Below are positions 39,986 to 51,397 of a DNA stretch of 64,000 bases, piece by piece. The stretch lies in NCBI RefSeq assembly GCF_003086295.3, contig NC_092051.1, forward strand, positions 68,573,772 to 68,637,771, read 5' to 3'. Below the pieces are notes generated by a model. That model was given only the letters and a program-made list of their open reading frames with translations, searched no databases and was not told where the DNA came from. Every line of letters starts with the position of its first letter. Positions within the stretch are counted from its first letter, which is position 1. The position numbers were made by a program, and so were the translations under genes. Source of the DNA: Arachis hypogaea. Lineage: Eukaryota; Streptophyta; Magnoliopsida; Fabales; Fabaceae.

Positions 39986-40103
39986 AGGTGCGATCATACC
40001 AGCACTAATGCACCGGATCCATCAGAACTCTACAGTTAAGCGTGCTTGCGCAAGAATAGTACTAGGATGGGTGCCCTCCTGGGAAGTCCCCATGTTGCAC
40101 CTC
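39986..40103 (+). rRNA. 5S rRNA
   Basis: -1 C; AACTCTACAG; CTTGCGCAAGAATAG in IE; GGGTGCCCTCC; TTGCACC end. Confidence 0.82.
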
Positions 40104-40280
40104 TTTTTTTTTTTTTTTTTTACGTCGTCTTACCTCGTTCTTTAAATGACGCTATCTTGATAGTTAGCTAAGCGAGCCTCAATGACCTATTTTCGGCAGC
40201 TCGCACGGCCCCGCAGGATTCGCAGCTCGACTTACACTACGTCGCGAGACATGTATGATATTGTGTGCGCATACTTTAAC

Positions 40281-40396
40281 AGGTGCATCATACCAGCACT
40301 AATGCACCGGATCCATCAGAATTCCGCAGTTAAGCGTGCTTGGCGAGAGTAGTACTAGGATGGGTGACCTCCTGGGAAGTCCTCGTGTAGCACCTT
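40281..40396 (+). rRNA. 5S rRNA
   Basis: -1 C; one-base losses in GGTGCATC, GGATCCATC, CTTGGCG; nt 44 T; TAGCACC end. Confidence 0.85.
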
Positions 40397-40572
40397 TTTT
40401 TTTACGTCGTGCTTACCCTCGTTCTTTAAATGACGCTAACTTGAATGTTTCGCTAAAGCGAACCTCAATGACCTGATTTTCTTCAAGCTCACATGGGCCC
40501 CGCAGCCTTCGCAACTCGACTTACCCTACGTCGCAAGACATGCTTATGATAATTGTGTGCGCATACTTTAAT

Positions 40573-40701
40573 AGGTGCGATCATACCAGCACTAATGCAC
40601 CGGATCCCATCAGAACTCCGCAGTTAAGCGTGCTTGGGCGAGAGTGGTACTAGAGAAGTAGTACAGGATTTGACCTCCTGGGAAGTCCCATGTTGCACCT
40701 C
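40573..40701 (+). pseudogene. 5S rRNA with internal duplication
   Basis: 129 nt; -1 T; GTGGTACTAGAGAAGTAGTA; box C broken (CAGGATTTGACC). Confidence 0.8.
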
Positions 40702-40894
40702 TTTTTTTTTTTTTTTTTAGTTTTTTTCTACGTCGTGCTTACCCTCGTTCTTTAAACGAAGCTAACTTGAATAGTTTCGCTAAAGCAACTCAATGACTGA
40801 TTTTCGGCAAGCTCACACGGGCCCCAGGGCTTCGCAGCTCGACTTACCCTACGTCGCGAGACATGCTTATGATAATTGTGTGCGCATACTTAAT

Positions 40895-41012
40895 AGTTGC
40901 GATCATACCAGCACTAATGCACCGGATCCTATCAGAACTCCGCAGTTAAGCGTGCTTGGGCGAGAGTAGTACTAGGATGGTGTACTCCTGAGGAATCATC
41001 GTGTTGCACCTC
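40895..41012 (+). rRNA. 5S rRNA, damaged
   Basis: -1 T; starts AGTTGCG; box C GGATGGTGTACTCCTGAG; TTGCACC end; T-run broken by CGTGTTAC. Confidence 0.8.
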
Positions 41013-41207
41013 TTTTTTTTTTCGTGTTACTTTTTTTTACTTCGTGCTTACCCTCGTTCTTTAAACGACGCTAACTTGAATAGTTTAGCTAAAGCTACCT
41101 CAATGACCTGATTTCTTCAAGCTCACATGGGCCCCGCAGCGCTTCGCAACTCGACTACCCTACGTCGCAAGAACATGCTTATGATAATTGTGTGCGCATA
41201 CTTTAAT

Positions 41208-41325
41208 AGGTGCGATACATACCAGCACTAATGCACCGGATCCCATCAGAACTCCGCAGTTAAGCGTGCTTGGGCGAGAGTAGTACTAGGATGGTGACTC
41301 CTGGGAAGTCCTCATGTTGCACCTC
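41208..41325 (+). rRNA. 5S rRNA
   Basis: -1 T; inserted base in CGATACATACC; GGATGGTGACTCC; CATGTTGCACC end. Confidence 0.82.
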
Positions 41326-41495
41326 TTTTTTTTTTTTTTTTTTACGTCGTGCTTACCTCGTTCTTTAAACGACGCTATCTTGAATAGTTTAGGCTAAAGC
41401 AGCCCTCAATGACCTATTTTCCGCGCAAGCTCCACGGCCCCCAGCATTCGCACTCGACTACTACGTCGGACATCTTTGTATTGTTCGCTATTTAA

Positions 41496-41584
41496 CATCA
41501 TATACCAGCACTAATGCACGGATCCAAGAACTCATAAGCGTGCTTGGCGAGTAGTCTGGAGGTACTGGGAAGTCCTTTTCACCT
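41496..41584 (+). pseudogene. 5S rRNA, strongly degenerate
   Basis: About 89 nt left: ATATACCAGCACTAATGCAC, then broken boxes A and C. Close to the gap; likely poor sequence. Confidence 0.7.
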
Positions 41585-41743
41585 TTTTTTTACGTCGTGC
41601 TTACCTCTTCTTTACGACGCTATTAATAGTTTGCAAAGCACCTCAAGACCTGATTTCCGGCAAGCTCCACGGCCCGCAGCTTGCAGCTCGACTTACCCTA
41701 CGTCGCGAGACATGCTATGATAATTGTGTGCGCATACTTTAAT

Positions 41744-41767
41744 AGGTGCATCATACCAGCACTAATG
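41744..41767 (+). rRNA. 5S rRNA, cut by gap
   Basis: Only the first 24 nt remain before N; -1 T; one base lost in GGTGCATC. Confidence 0.8.
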
Positions 41768-42767
41768 NNNNNNNNNNNNNNNNNNNNNNNNNNNNNNNNN
41801 NNNNNNNNNNNNNNNNNNNNNNNNNNNNNNNNNNNNNNNNNNNNNNNNNNNNNNNNNNNNNNNNNNNNNNNNNNNNNNNNNNNNNNNNNNNNNNNNNNNN
41901 NNNNNNNNNNNNNNNNNNNNNNNNNNNNNNNNNNNNNNNNNNNNNNNNNNNNNNNNNNNNNNNNNNNNNNNNNNNNNNNNNNNNNNNNNNNNNNNNNNNN
42001 NNNNNNNNNNNNNNNNNNNNNNNNNNNNNNNNNNNNNNNNNNNNNNNNNNNNNNNNNNNNNNNNNNNNNNNNNNNNNNNNNNNNNNNNNNNNNNNNNNNN
42101 NNNNNNNNNNNNNNNNNNNNNNNNNNNNNNNNNNNNNNNNNNNNNNNNNNNNNNNNNNNNNNNNNNNNNNNNNNNNNNNNNNNNNNNNNNNNNNNNNNNN
42201 NNNNNNNNNNNNNNNNNNNNNNNNNNNNNNNNNNNNNNNNNNNNNNNNNNNNNNNNNNNNNNNNNNNNNNNNNNNNNNNNNNNNNNNNNNNNNNNNNNNN
42301 NNNNNNNNNNNNNNNNNNNNNNNNNNNNNNNNNNNNNNNNNNNNNNNNNNNNNNNNNNNNNNNNNNNNNNNNNNNNNNNNNNNNNNNNNNNNNNNNNNNN
42401 NNNNNNNNNNNNNNNNNNNNNNNNNNNNNNNNNNNNNNNNNNNNNNNNNNNNNNNNNNNNNNNNNNNNNNNNNNNNNNNNNNNNNNNNNNNNNNNNNNNN
42501 NNNNNNNNNNNNNNNNNNNNNNNNNNNNNNNNNNNNNNNNNNNNNNNNNNNNNNNNNNNNNNNNNNNNNNNNNNNNNNNNNNNNNNNNNNNNNNNNNNNN
42601 NNNNNNNNNNNNNNNNNNNNNNNNNNNNNNNNNNNNNNNNNNNNNNNNNNNNNNNNNNNNNNNNNNNNNNNNNNNNNNNNNNNNNNNNNNNNNNNNNNNN
42701 NNNNNNNNNNNNNNNNNNNNNNNNNNNNNNNNNNNNNNNNNNNNNNNNNNNNNNNNNNNNNNNNNNN
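41768..42767. other. Assembly gap (1,000 N)
   Basis: Exactly 1,000 N inside the array. It cuts the 5S copy that starts at 41744 after 24 nt and resumes in a degraded spacer. The true size is unknown. Confidence 0.99.
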
Positions 42768-42863
42768 CTCGATTTTCGGGAAGCTGCGCCGGGGTGCAGG
42801 GATTACCGCAGCTCGACTTCCTACGCGAGGACATGCTTATGATATTGTGTGCGCATACTTAAC

Positions 42864-42967
42864 AGTCGACATACCAGATAATGCACGGATCCATAGAATC
42901 CAGTTAAGCGTGCTGGCGAGTAGTACTAGGATGGGTGACCTCCTGGGAAGTCCTCGTGTTGCACCTC
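42864..42967 (+). pseudogene. 5S rRNA, degenerate
   Basis: 104 nt, first copy after the gap; 5' half deletion-rich (AGTCGACATACCAGATAATG), box C onward intact; TTGCACC end. Confidence 0.75.
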
Positions 42968-43123
42968 TTTTTTTTTTTTTTTTTTACGTCGTGCTTACCC
43001 TGTCTTAAACGACGCTGAATTAAAAGCGACCTCAATGACTATTTTGGCAAGCTCGACCCAGATTCCAGTCGACTTACCTACGTCGCGAGACATGCTTATG
43101 ATAATTGTGTGCGCATATTTAAT

Positions 43124-43234
43124 AGGTGCGATCATACCAGCATAATGCACCGGATCCATCAGAATCCGCAGTTAAGCGTGCTTGGCGAGAGTAGTACTAG
43201 GATGGGTGACCTCCTGGAAGTCTCTGTTGCACCT
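43124..43234 (+). rRNA. 5S rRNA
   Basis: -1 T; losses in AGCATAATG, GGATCCATC, AATCCG, CTTGGCG, CTGGAAGTCTCTG; TTGCACC end. Confidence 0.8.
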
Positions 43235-43418
43235 TTTTTTTTTTTTTTACGTCGTGCTTACCCTCGTTCTTTAAACGACGCTATCTTGAATAGTTTAGCT
43301 AAAGCGAGCCTCAATGACCTGATTTTCGGCAAGCTCGCACGGGCCCGCAGGGATTCGCAGCTCGACTTACCCTACGTCGCGAGACATGCTTATGATAATT
43401 GTGTGCGCATACTTTAAT

Positions 43419-43537
43419 AGGTGCGATCATACCAGCACTAATGCACCGGATCCCATCAGAACTCCGCAGTTAAGCGTGCTTGGGCGAGAGTAGTACTAGG
43501 ATGGGTGACCTCCTGGGAAGTCCTCGTGTTGCACCTT
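43419..43537 (+). rRNA. 5S rRNA
   Basis: -1 T; consensus except final base. Confidence 0.95.
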
Positions 43538-43722
43538 TTTTTTTTTTTTTTTACGTCGTGCTTACCCTCGTTCTTTAAACGACGCTATCTTGAATAGTTT
43601 AGCTAAAGCGAGCCTCAATGACCTGATTTTCGGCAAGCTCGCACGGGCCCGCAGGGATTCGCAGCTCGACTTACCCTACGTCGCGAGACATGCTTATGAT
43701 AATTGTGTGCGCATACTTTAAT

Positions 43723-43840
43723 AGGTGCGATCATACCAGCACTAATGCACCGGATCCATCAGAACTCCGCAGTTAAGCGTGCTTGGGCGAGAGTAGTACT
43801 AGGATGGGTGACCTCCTGGGAAGTCCTCGTGTTGCACCTC
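43723..43840 (+). rRNA. 5S rRNA
   Basis: -1 T; one C lost in GGATCCATC, otherwise consensus. Confidence 0.93.
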
Positions 43841-44021
43841 TTTTTTTTTTTTTACGTCGTGCTTACCCTTGTTCTTTAAACGACGCTATTTGAATAGTTT
43901 AGCTAAAGCGAGCCTCAATGACCTGATTTCGGCAAGCTCGCACGGGCCCGCAGGGATTCGCAGCTCGACTTACCCTACGTCGCGAGACATGCTTATGATA
44001 ATTGTGTGCGCATACTTTAAC

Positions 44022-44140
44022 AGGTGCGATCATACCAGCACTAATGCACCGGATCCCATCAGAACTCCGCAGTTAAGCGTGCTTGGGCGAGAGTAGTACT
44101 AGGATGGGTGACCTCCTGGGAAGTCCTCGTGTTGCACCTC
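44022..44140 (+). rRNA. 5S rRNA
   Basis: -1 C; consensus. Confidence 0.95.
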
Positions 44141-44316
44141 TTTTTTTTTTTTTACGTCGTGCTTACCTCGTTCTTTAAACGACGCTATTGAATAGTTTAG
44201 CTAAAGCGAGCCTCAATGACCTGATTTTGCAAGCTCCACGGGCCCGCAGGGATTCGCAGCTCGACTTACCTACGTCGCGAGACATGCTTATGATAATTGT
44301 GTGCGCATACTTTAAT

Positions 44317-44432
44317 AGGTGCGATCATACCAGCACTAATGCACCGGATCCATCAGAACTCCGCAGTTAAGCGTGCTTGGGCGAGAGTAGTACTAGGATG
44401 GGTGACTCCTGGGAAGTCCTCGTGTGCACCTC
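44317..44432 (+). rRNA. 5S rRNA
   Basis: -1 T; three one-base losses (GGATCCATC, GTGACTCC, GTGTGCACC). Confidence 0.88.
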
Positions 44433-44619
44433 TTTTTTTTTTTTTTTTTACGTCGTGCTTACCCTCGTTCTTTAAACGACGCTATCTTGAATAGTTTAGC
44501 TAAAGCGAGCCTCAATGACCTGATTTTCGGCAAGCTCGCACGGGCCCCGCAGGGATTCGCAGCTCGACTTACCCTACGTCGCGAGACATGCTTATGATAA
44601 TTGTGTGCGCATACTTTAA

Positions 44620-44737
44620 AGGTGCGATCATACCAGCACTAATGCACCGGATCCCATCAGAATCCGCAGTTAAGCGTGCTTGGGCGAGAGTAGTACTAGG
44701 ATGGGTGACCTCCTGGGAAGTCCTCGTGTTGCACCTT
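44620..44737 (+). rRNA. 5S rRNA
   Basis: -1 site lost (TTTAAAGGTG); AATCCG. Confidence 0.92.
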
Positions 44738-44918
44738 TTTTTTTTTTTACGTCGTGCTTACCCTCGTTCTTTAAACGACGCTATATTGAATAGTTTAGCT
44801 AAAGCGAGCCTCAATGACCTGATTTTCGGCAAGCTCGCACGGGCCCGCAGGGATTCGCAGCTCGACTTACCCTACGTCGCGAGACATGCTTATGATAATT
44901 GTGTGCGCATACTTTAAT

Positions 44919-45035
44919 AGGTGCGATCATACCAGCACTAATGCACCGGATCCCATCAGAATCCGCAGTTAAGCGTGCTTGGGCGAGAGTAGTACTAGGA
45001 TGGGTGACCTCCTGGGAAGTCCTCGTGTTGCACTC
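44919..45035 (+). rRNA. 5S rRNA
   Basis: -1 T; AATCCG; end TTGCACTC. Confidence 0.92.
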
Positions 45036-45218
45036 TTTTTTTTTTTTTTACGTCGTGCTTACCCTCGTTCTTTAAACGACGCTATCTTGAATAGTTTAGC
45101 TAAAGCGAGCCTCAATGACCTGATTTTCGGCAAGCTCGCACGGGCCCCGAGGATTCGCAGCTCGACTTACCCTACGTCGCGAGACATGCTTATGATAATT
45201 GTGTGCGCATACTTTAAT

Positions 45219-45337
45219 AGGTGCGATCATACCAGCACTAATGCACCGGATCCCATCAGAACTCCGCAGTTAAGCGTGCTTGGGCGAGAGTAGTACTAGG
45301 ATGGGTGACCTCCTGGGAAGTCCTCGTGTTGCACCTC
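45219..45337 (+). rRNA. 5S rRNA
   Basis: -1 T; consensus. Confidence 0.95.
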
Positions 45338-45519
45338 TTTTTTTTTTTTTACGTCGTGCTTACCCTCGTTCTTTAAACGACGCTATCTTGAATAGTTTAG
45401 CTAAAGCGAGCCTCAATGACCTGATTTTCGGCAAGCTCGCACGGGCCCGCAGGGATTCGCAGCTCGACTTACCCTACGTCGCGAGACATGCTTATGATAA
45501 TTGTGTGCGCATACTTTAA

Positions 45520-45637
45520 AGGTGCGATCATACCAGCACTAATGCACCGGATCCCATCAGAATCCGCAGTTAAGCGTGCTTGGGCGAGAGTAGTACTAGG
45601 ATGGGTGACCTCCTGGGAAGTCCTCGTGTTGCACCTC
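45520..45637 (+). rRNA. 5S rRNA
   Basis: -1 site lost; AATCCG. Confidence 0.92.
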
Positions 45638-45825
45638 TTTTTTTTTTTTTTTTTTTACGTCGTGCTTACCCTTGTTCTTTAAACGACGCTATATTGAATA
45701 GTTTAGCTAAAGCGAGCCTCAATGACCTGATTTTCGGCAAGCTCGCACGGGCCCGCAGGATTCGCAGCTCGACTTACCCTACGTCGCGAGACATGCTTAT
45801 GATAATTGTGTGCGCATACTTTAAT

Positions 45826-45944
45826 AGGTGCGATCATACCAGCACTAATGCACCGGATCCCATCAGAACTCCGCAGTTAAGCGTGCTTGGGCGAGAGTAG
45901 TACTAGGATGGGTGACCTCCTGGGAAGTCCTCGTGTTGCACCTC
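45826..45944 (+). rRNA. 5S rRNA
   Basis: -1 T; consensus. Confidence 0.95.
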
Positions 45945-46125
45945 TTTTTTTTTTACGTCGTGCTTACCCTCGTTCTTTAAACGACGCTATCTTGAATAGT
46001 TTAGCTAAAGCGAGCCTCAATGACCTGATTTTCGGCAAGCTCGCACGGGCCCCGCAGGGATTCGCAGCTCGACTTACCCTACGTCGCGAGACATGCTTAT
46101 GATAATTGTGTGCGCATACTTTAAC

Positions 46126-46244
46126 AGGTGCGATCATACCAGCACTAATGCACCGGATCCCATCAGAACTCCGCAGTTAAGCGTGCTTGGGCGAGAGTAG
46201 TACTAGGATGGGTGACCTCCTGGGAAGTCCTCGTGTTGCACCTT
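46126..46244 (+). rRNA. 5S rRNA
   Basis: -1 C; consensus except final base. Confidence 0.95.
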
Positions 46245-46427
46245 TTTTTTTTTTTTTTACGTCGTGCTTACCCTCGTTCTTTAAACGACGCTATCTTGAA
46301 TAGTTTAGCTAAAGCGAGCCTCAATGACCTGATTTTGGCAAGCTCGCACGGCCCCGCAGGGATTCGCAGCTCGACTTACCCTACGTCGCGAGACATGCTT
46401 ATGATAATTGTGTGCGCATACTTTAAC

Positions 46428-46545
46428 AGGTGCGATCATACCAGCACTAATGCACCGGATCCCATCAGAATCCGCAGTTAAGCGTGCTTGGGCGAGAGTA
46501 GTACTAGGATGGGTGACCTCCTGGGAAGTCCTCGTGTTGCACCTT
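46428..46545 (+). rRNA. 5S rRNA
   Basis: -1 C; AATCCG. Confidence 0.93.
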
Positions 46546-46725
46546 TTTTTTTTTACGTCGTGCTTACCCTCGTTCTTTAAACGACGCTATCTTGAATAGT
46601 TTAGCTAAAGCGAGCCTCAATGACCTGATTTTCGGCAAGCTCGCACGGGCCCCGCAGGGATTCGCAGCTCGACTTACCCTACGTCGCGAGACATGCTTAT
46701 GATAATTGTGTGCGCATACTTTAAT

Positions 46726-46843
46726 AGGTGCGATCATACCAGCACTAATGCACCGGATCCCATCAGAATCCGCAGTTAAGCGTGCTTGGGCGAGAGTAGT
46801 ACTAGGATGGGTGACCTCCTGGGAAGTCCTCGTGTTGCACCTC
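46726..46843 (+). rRNA. 5S rRNA
   Basis: -1 T; AATCCG. Confidence 0.93.
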
Positions 46844-47028
46844 TTTTTTTTTTTTTTTACGTCGTGCTTACCCTCGTTCTTTAAACGACGCTATCTTGAA
46901 TAGTTTAGCTAAAGCGAGCCTCAATGACCTGATTTTCGGCAAGCTCGCACGGGCCCGCAGGGATTCGCAGCTCGACTTACCCTACGTCGCGAGACATGCT
47001 TATGATAATTGTGTGCGCATACTTTAAT

Positions 47029-47147
47029 AGGTGCGATCATACCAGCACTAATGCACCGGATCCCATCAGAATTCCGCAGTTAAGCGTGCTTGGGCGAGAG
47101 TAGTACTAGGATGGGTGACCTCCTGGGAAGTCCTCGTGTTGCACCTC
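47029..47147 (+). rRNA. 5S rRNA
   Basis: -1 T; nt 44 T; otherwise consensus. Confidence 0.95.
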
Positions 47148-47329
47148 TTTTTTTTTTTACGTCGTGCTTACCCTCGTTCTTTAAACGACGCTATCTTGAA
47201 TAGTTTAGCTAAAGCGAGCCTCAATGACCTGATTTTCGGCAAGCTCGCACGGGCCCCGCAGGGATTCGCAGCTCGACTTACCCTACGTCGCGAGACATGC
47301 TTATGATAATTGTGTGCGCATACTTTAAC

Positions 47330-47448
47330 AGGTGCGATCATACCAGCACTAATGCACCGGATCCCATCAGAACTCCGCAGTTAAGCGTGCTTGGGCGAGA
47401 GTAGTACTAGGATGGGTGACCTCCTGGGAAGTCCTCGTGTTGCACCTC
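47330..47448 (+). rRNA. 5S rRNA
   Basis: -1 C; consensus; spacer CTATACTTG. Confidence 0.95.
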
Positions 47449-47633
47449 TTTTTTTTTTTTTTACGTCGTGCTTACCCTCGTTCTTTAAACGACGCTATAC
47501 TTGAATAGTTTAGCTAAAGCGAGCCTCAATGACCTGATTTTCGGCAAGCTCGCACGGGCCCGCAGGGATTCGCAGCTCGACTTACCCTACGTCGCGAGAC
47601 ATGCTTATGATAATTGTGTGCGCATACTTTAAC

Positions 47634-47751
47634 AGGTGCGATCATACCAGCACTAATGCACCGGATCCCATCAGAATCCGCAGTTAAGCGTGCTTGGGCG
47701 AGAGTAGTACTAGGATGGGTGACCTCCTGGGAAGTCCTCGTGTTGCACCTT
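47634..47751 (+). rRNA. 5S rRNA
   Basis: -1 C; AATCCG. Confidence 0.93.
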
Positions 47752-47938
47752 TTTTTTTTTTTTTTTTACGTCGTGCTTACCCTCGTTCTTTAAACGACGC
47801 TATCTTGAATAGTTTAGCTAAAGCGAGCCTCAATGACCTGATTTTCGGCAAGCTCGCACGGGCCCCGCAGGGATTCGCAGCTCGACTTACCCTACGTCGC
47901 GAGACATGCTTATGATAATTGTGTGCGCATACTTTAAC

Positions 47939-48056
47939 AGGTGCGATCATACCAGCACTAATGCACCGGATCCCATCAGAATCCGCAGTTAAGCGTGCTT
48001 GGGCGAGAGTAGTACTAGGATGGGTGACCTCCTGGGAAGTCCTCGTGTTGCACCTC
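47939..48056 (+). rRNA. 5S rRNA
   Basis: -1 C; AATCCG; spacer CTATATTG. Confidence 0.93.
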
Positions 48057-48242
48057 TTTTTTTTTTTTTTTACGTCGTGCTTACCCTCGTTCTTTAAACG
48101 ACGCTATATTGAATAGTTTAGCTAAAGCGAGCCTCAATGACCTGATTTTCGGCAAGCTCGCACGGGCCCCGCAGGGATTCGCAGCTCGACTTACCCTACG
48201 TCGCGAGACATGCTTATGATAATTGTGTGCGCATACTTTAAC

Positions 48243-48361
48243 AGGTGCGATCATACCAGCACTAATGCACCGGATCCCATCAGAACTCCGCAGTTAAGCG
48301 TGCTTGGGCGAGAGTAGTACTAGGATGGGTGACCTCCTGGGAAGTCCTCGTGTTGCACCTC
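48243..48361 (+). rRNA. 5S rRNA
   Basis: -1 C; consensus; spacer CTATCTTG. Confidence 0.95.
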
Positions 48362-48545
48362 TTTTTTTTTTTTTTACGTCGTGCTTACCCTCGTTCTTTA
48401 AACGACGCTATCTTGAATAGTTTAGCTAAAGCGAGCCTCAATGACCTGATTTTCGGCAAGCTCGCACGGGCCCGCAGGGATTCGCAGCTCGACTTACCCT
48501 ACGTCGCGAGACATGCTTATGATAATTGTGTGCGCATACTTTAAC

Positions 48546-48664
48546 AGGTGCGATCATACCAGCACTAATGCACCGGATCCCATCAGAACTCCGCAGTTAA
48601 GCGTGCTTGGGCGAGAGTAGTACTAGGATGGGTGACCTCCTGGGAAGTCCTCGTGTTGCACCTC
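48546..48664 (+). rRNA. 5S rRNA
   Basis: -1 C; consensus; spacer CTATCTTG. Confidence 0.95.
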
Positions 48665-48850
48665 TTTTTTTTTTTTTTTACGTCGTGCTTACCCTCGTTC
48701 TTTAAACGACGCTATCTTGAATAGTTTAGCTAAAGCGAGCCTCAATGACCTGATTTTCGGCAAGCTCGCACGGGCCCCGCAGGGATTCGCAGCTCGACTT
48801 ACCCTACGTCGCGAGACATGCTTATGATAATTGTGTGCGCATACTTTAAC

Positions 48851-48969
48851 AGGTGCGATCATACCAGCACTAATGCACCGGATCCCATCAGAACTCCGCA
48901 GTTAAGCGTGCTTGGGCGAGAGTAGTACTAGGATGGGTGACCTCCTGGGAAGTCCTCGTGTTGCACCTC
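48851..48969 (+). rRNA. 5S rRNA
   Basis: -1 C; consensus. Confidence 0.95.
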
Positions 48970-49155
48970 TTTTTTTTTTTTTTTACGTCGTGCTTACCCT
49001 CGTTCTTTAAACGACGCTATCTTGAATAGTTTAGCTAAAGCGAGCCTCAATGACCTGATTTTCGGCAAGCTCGCACGGGCCCCGCAGGGATTCGCAGCTC
49101 GACTTACCCTACGTCGCGAGACATGCTTATGATAATTGTGTGCGCATACTTTAAT

Positions 49156-49274
49156 AGGTGCGATCATACCAGCACTAATGCACCGGATCCCATCAGAACT
49201 CCGCAGTTAAGCGTGCTTGGGCGAGAGTAGTACTAGGATGGGTGACCTCCTGGGAAGTCCTCGTGTTGCACCTC
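49156..49274 (+). rRNA. 5S rRNA
   Basis: -1 T; consensus. Confidence 0.95.
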
Positions 49275-49460
49275 TTTTTTTTTTTTTTTACGTCGTGCTT
49301 ACCCTCGTTCTTTAAACGACGCTATCTTGAATAGTTTAGCTAAAGCGAGCCTCAATGACCTGATTTTCGGCAAGCTCGCACGGGCCCCGCAGGGATTCGC
49401 AGCTCGACTTACCCTACGTCGCGAGACATGCTTATGATAATTGTGTGCGCATACTTTAAC

Positions 49461-49577
49461 AGGTGCGATCATACCAGCACTAATGCACCGGATCCCATCA
49501 GAATCCGCAGTTAAGCGTGCTTGGGCGAGAGTAGTACTAGGATGGGTGACCTCCTGGGAAGTCCTCGTGTGCACCTC
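49461..49577 (+). rRNA. 5S rRNA
   Basis: -1 C; AATCCG and GTGTGCACC losses. Confidence 0.92.
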
Positions 49578-49762
49578 TTTTTTTTTTTTTTTACGTCGTG
49601 CTTACCCTCGTTCTTTAAACGACGCTATATTGAATAGTTTAGCTAAAGCGAGCCTCAATGACCTGATTTTCGGCAAGCTCGCACGGGCCCCGCAGGGATT
49701 CGCAGCTCGACTTACCCTACGTCGCGAGACATGCTTATGATAATTGTGTGCGCATACTTTAA

Positions 49763-49881
49763 AGGTGCGATCATACCAGCACTAATGCACCGGATCCCAT
49801 CAGAACTCCGCAGTTAAGCGTGCTTGGGCGAGAGTAGTACTAGGATGGGTGACCTCCTGGGAAGTCCTCGTGTTGCACCTC
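49763..49881 (+). rRNA. 5S rRNA
   Basis: -1 site lost; gene consensus. Confidence 0.94.
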
Positions 49882-50065
49882 TTTTTTTTTTTTTACGTCG
49901 TGCTTACCCTCGTTCTTTAAACGACGCTATATTGAATAGTTTAGCTAAAGCGAGCCTCAATGACCTGATTTTCGGCAAGCTCGCACGGGCCCCGCAGGGA
50001 TTCGCAGCTCGACTTACCCTACGTCGCGAGACATGCTTATGATAATTGTGTGCGCATACTTTAAC

Positions 50066-50183
50066 AGGTGCGATCATACCAGCACTAATGCACCGGATCC
50101 CATCAGAACTCCGCAGTTAAGCGTGCTTGGGCGAGAGTAGTACTAGGATGGGTGACCTCCTGGGAAGTCCTCGTGTGCACCTC
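50066..50183 (+). rRNA. 5S rRNA
   Basis: -1 C; GTGTGCACC loss; spacer CTATTTG. Confidence 0.93.
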
Positions 50184-50367
50184 TTTTTTTTTTTTTTACG
50201 TCGTGCTTACCCTCGTTCTTTAAACGACGCTATTTGAATAGTTTAGCTAAAGCGAGCCTCAATGACCTGATTTTCGGCAAGCTCGCACGGGCCCCGCAGG
50301 GATTCGCAGCTCGACTTACCCTACGTCGCGAGACATGCTTATGATAATTGTGTGCGCATACTTTAAC

Positions 50368-50486
50368 AGGTGCGATCATACCAGCACTAATGCACCGGAT
50401 CCCATCAGAACTCCGCAGTTAAGCGTGCTTGGGCGAGAGTAGTACTAGGATGGGTGACCTCCTGGGAAGTCCTCGTGTTGCACCTC
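50368..50486 (+). rRNA. 5S rRNA
   Basis: -1 C; consensus; spacer CTATACTTG. Confidence 0.95.
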
Positions 50487-50671
50487 TTTTTTTTTTTTTA
50501 CGTCGTGCTTACCCTCGTTCTTTAAACGACGCTATACTTGAATAGTTTAGCTAAAGCGAGCCTCAATGACCTGATTTTCGGCAAGCTCGCACGGGCCCCG
50601 CAGGGATTCGCAGCTCGACTTACCCTACGTCGCGAGACATGCTTATGATAATTGTGTGCGCATACTTTAAT

Positions 50672-50790
50672 AGGTGCGATCATACCAGCACTAATGCACC
50701 GGATCCCATCAGAACTCCGCAGTTAAGCGTGCTTGGGCGAGAGTAGTACTAGGATGGGTGACCTCCTGGGAAGTCCTCGTGTTGCACCTC
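50672..50790 (+). rRNA. 5S rRNA
   Basis: -1 T; consensus; spacer CTATCTTG. Confidence 0.95.
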
Positions 50791-50976
50791 TTTTTTTTTT
50801 TTTTTACGTCGTGCTTACCCTCGTTCTTTAAACGACGCTATCTTGAATAGTTTAGCTAAAGCGAGCCTCAATGACCTGATTTTCGGCAAGCTCGCACGGG
50901 CCCCGCAGGGATTCGCAGCTCGACTTACCCTACGTCGCGAGACATGCTTATGATAATTGTGTGCGCATACTTTAAC

Positions 50977-51094
50977 AGGTGCGATCATACCAGCACTAAT
51001 GCACCGGATCCCATCAGAACTCCGCAGTTAAGCGTGCTTGGGCGAGAGTAGTACTAGGATGGGTGACCTCCTGGGAAGTCCTCGTGTGCACCTC
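50977..51094 (+). rRNA. 5S rRNA
   Basis: -1 C; GTGTGCACC loss; spacer CTATATTG. Confidence 0.93.
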
Positions 51095-51278
51095 TTTTTT
51101 TTTTTTTTTACGTCGTGCTTACCCTGTTCTTTAAACGACGCTATATTGAATAGTTTAGCTAAAGCGAGCCTCAATGACCTGATTTTCGGCAAGCTCGCAC
51201 GGGCCCGCAGGGATTCGCAGCTCGACTTACCCTACGTCGCGAGACATGCTTATGATAATTGTGTGCGCATACTTTAAC

Positions 51279-51397
51279 AGGTGCGATCATACCAGCACTA
51301 ATGCACCGGATCCCATCAGAACTCCGCAGTTAAGCGTGCTTGGGCGAGAGTAGTACTAGGATGGGTGACCTCCTGGGAAGTCCTCGTGTTGCACCTC
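51279..51397 (+). rRNA. 5S rRNA
   Basis: -1 C; consensus; T-run 18. Confidence 0.95.

Larger units (their letters stand above)
25680..41767 (+). repeat. 5S rDNA array block 3
   Basis: The array resumes with the second half of the interrupted spacer and then carries 5S copies from 25747 to the copy cut by the gap at 41768. From 25.7 to about 31.6 kb there is a five-gene register. From 32 to 34.9 kb units are mixed. From 35 kb indels become frequent, and copies with an internal duplication at nt 67-83 alternate with ordinary ones. One spacer class has linked changes: GCTAACTTG, TTTCGCT, GCGAACC, CTCACACG and GGGCTTCG. Bases are lost progressively from about 41.1 kb to the gap. Confidence 0.95.
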
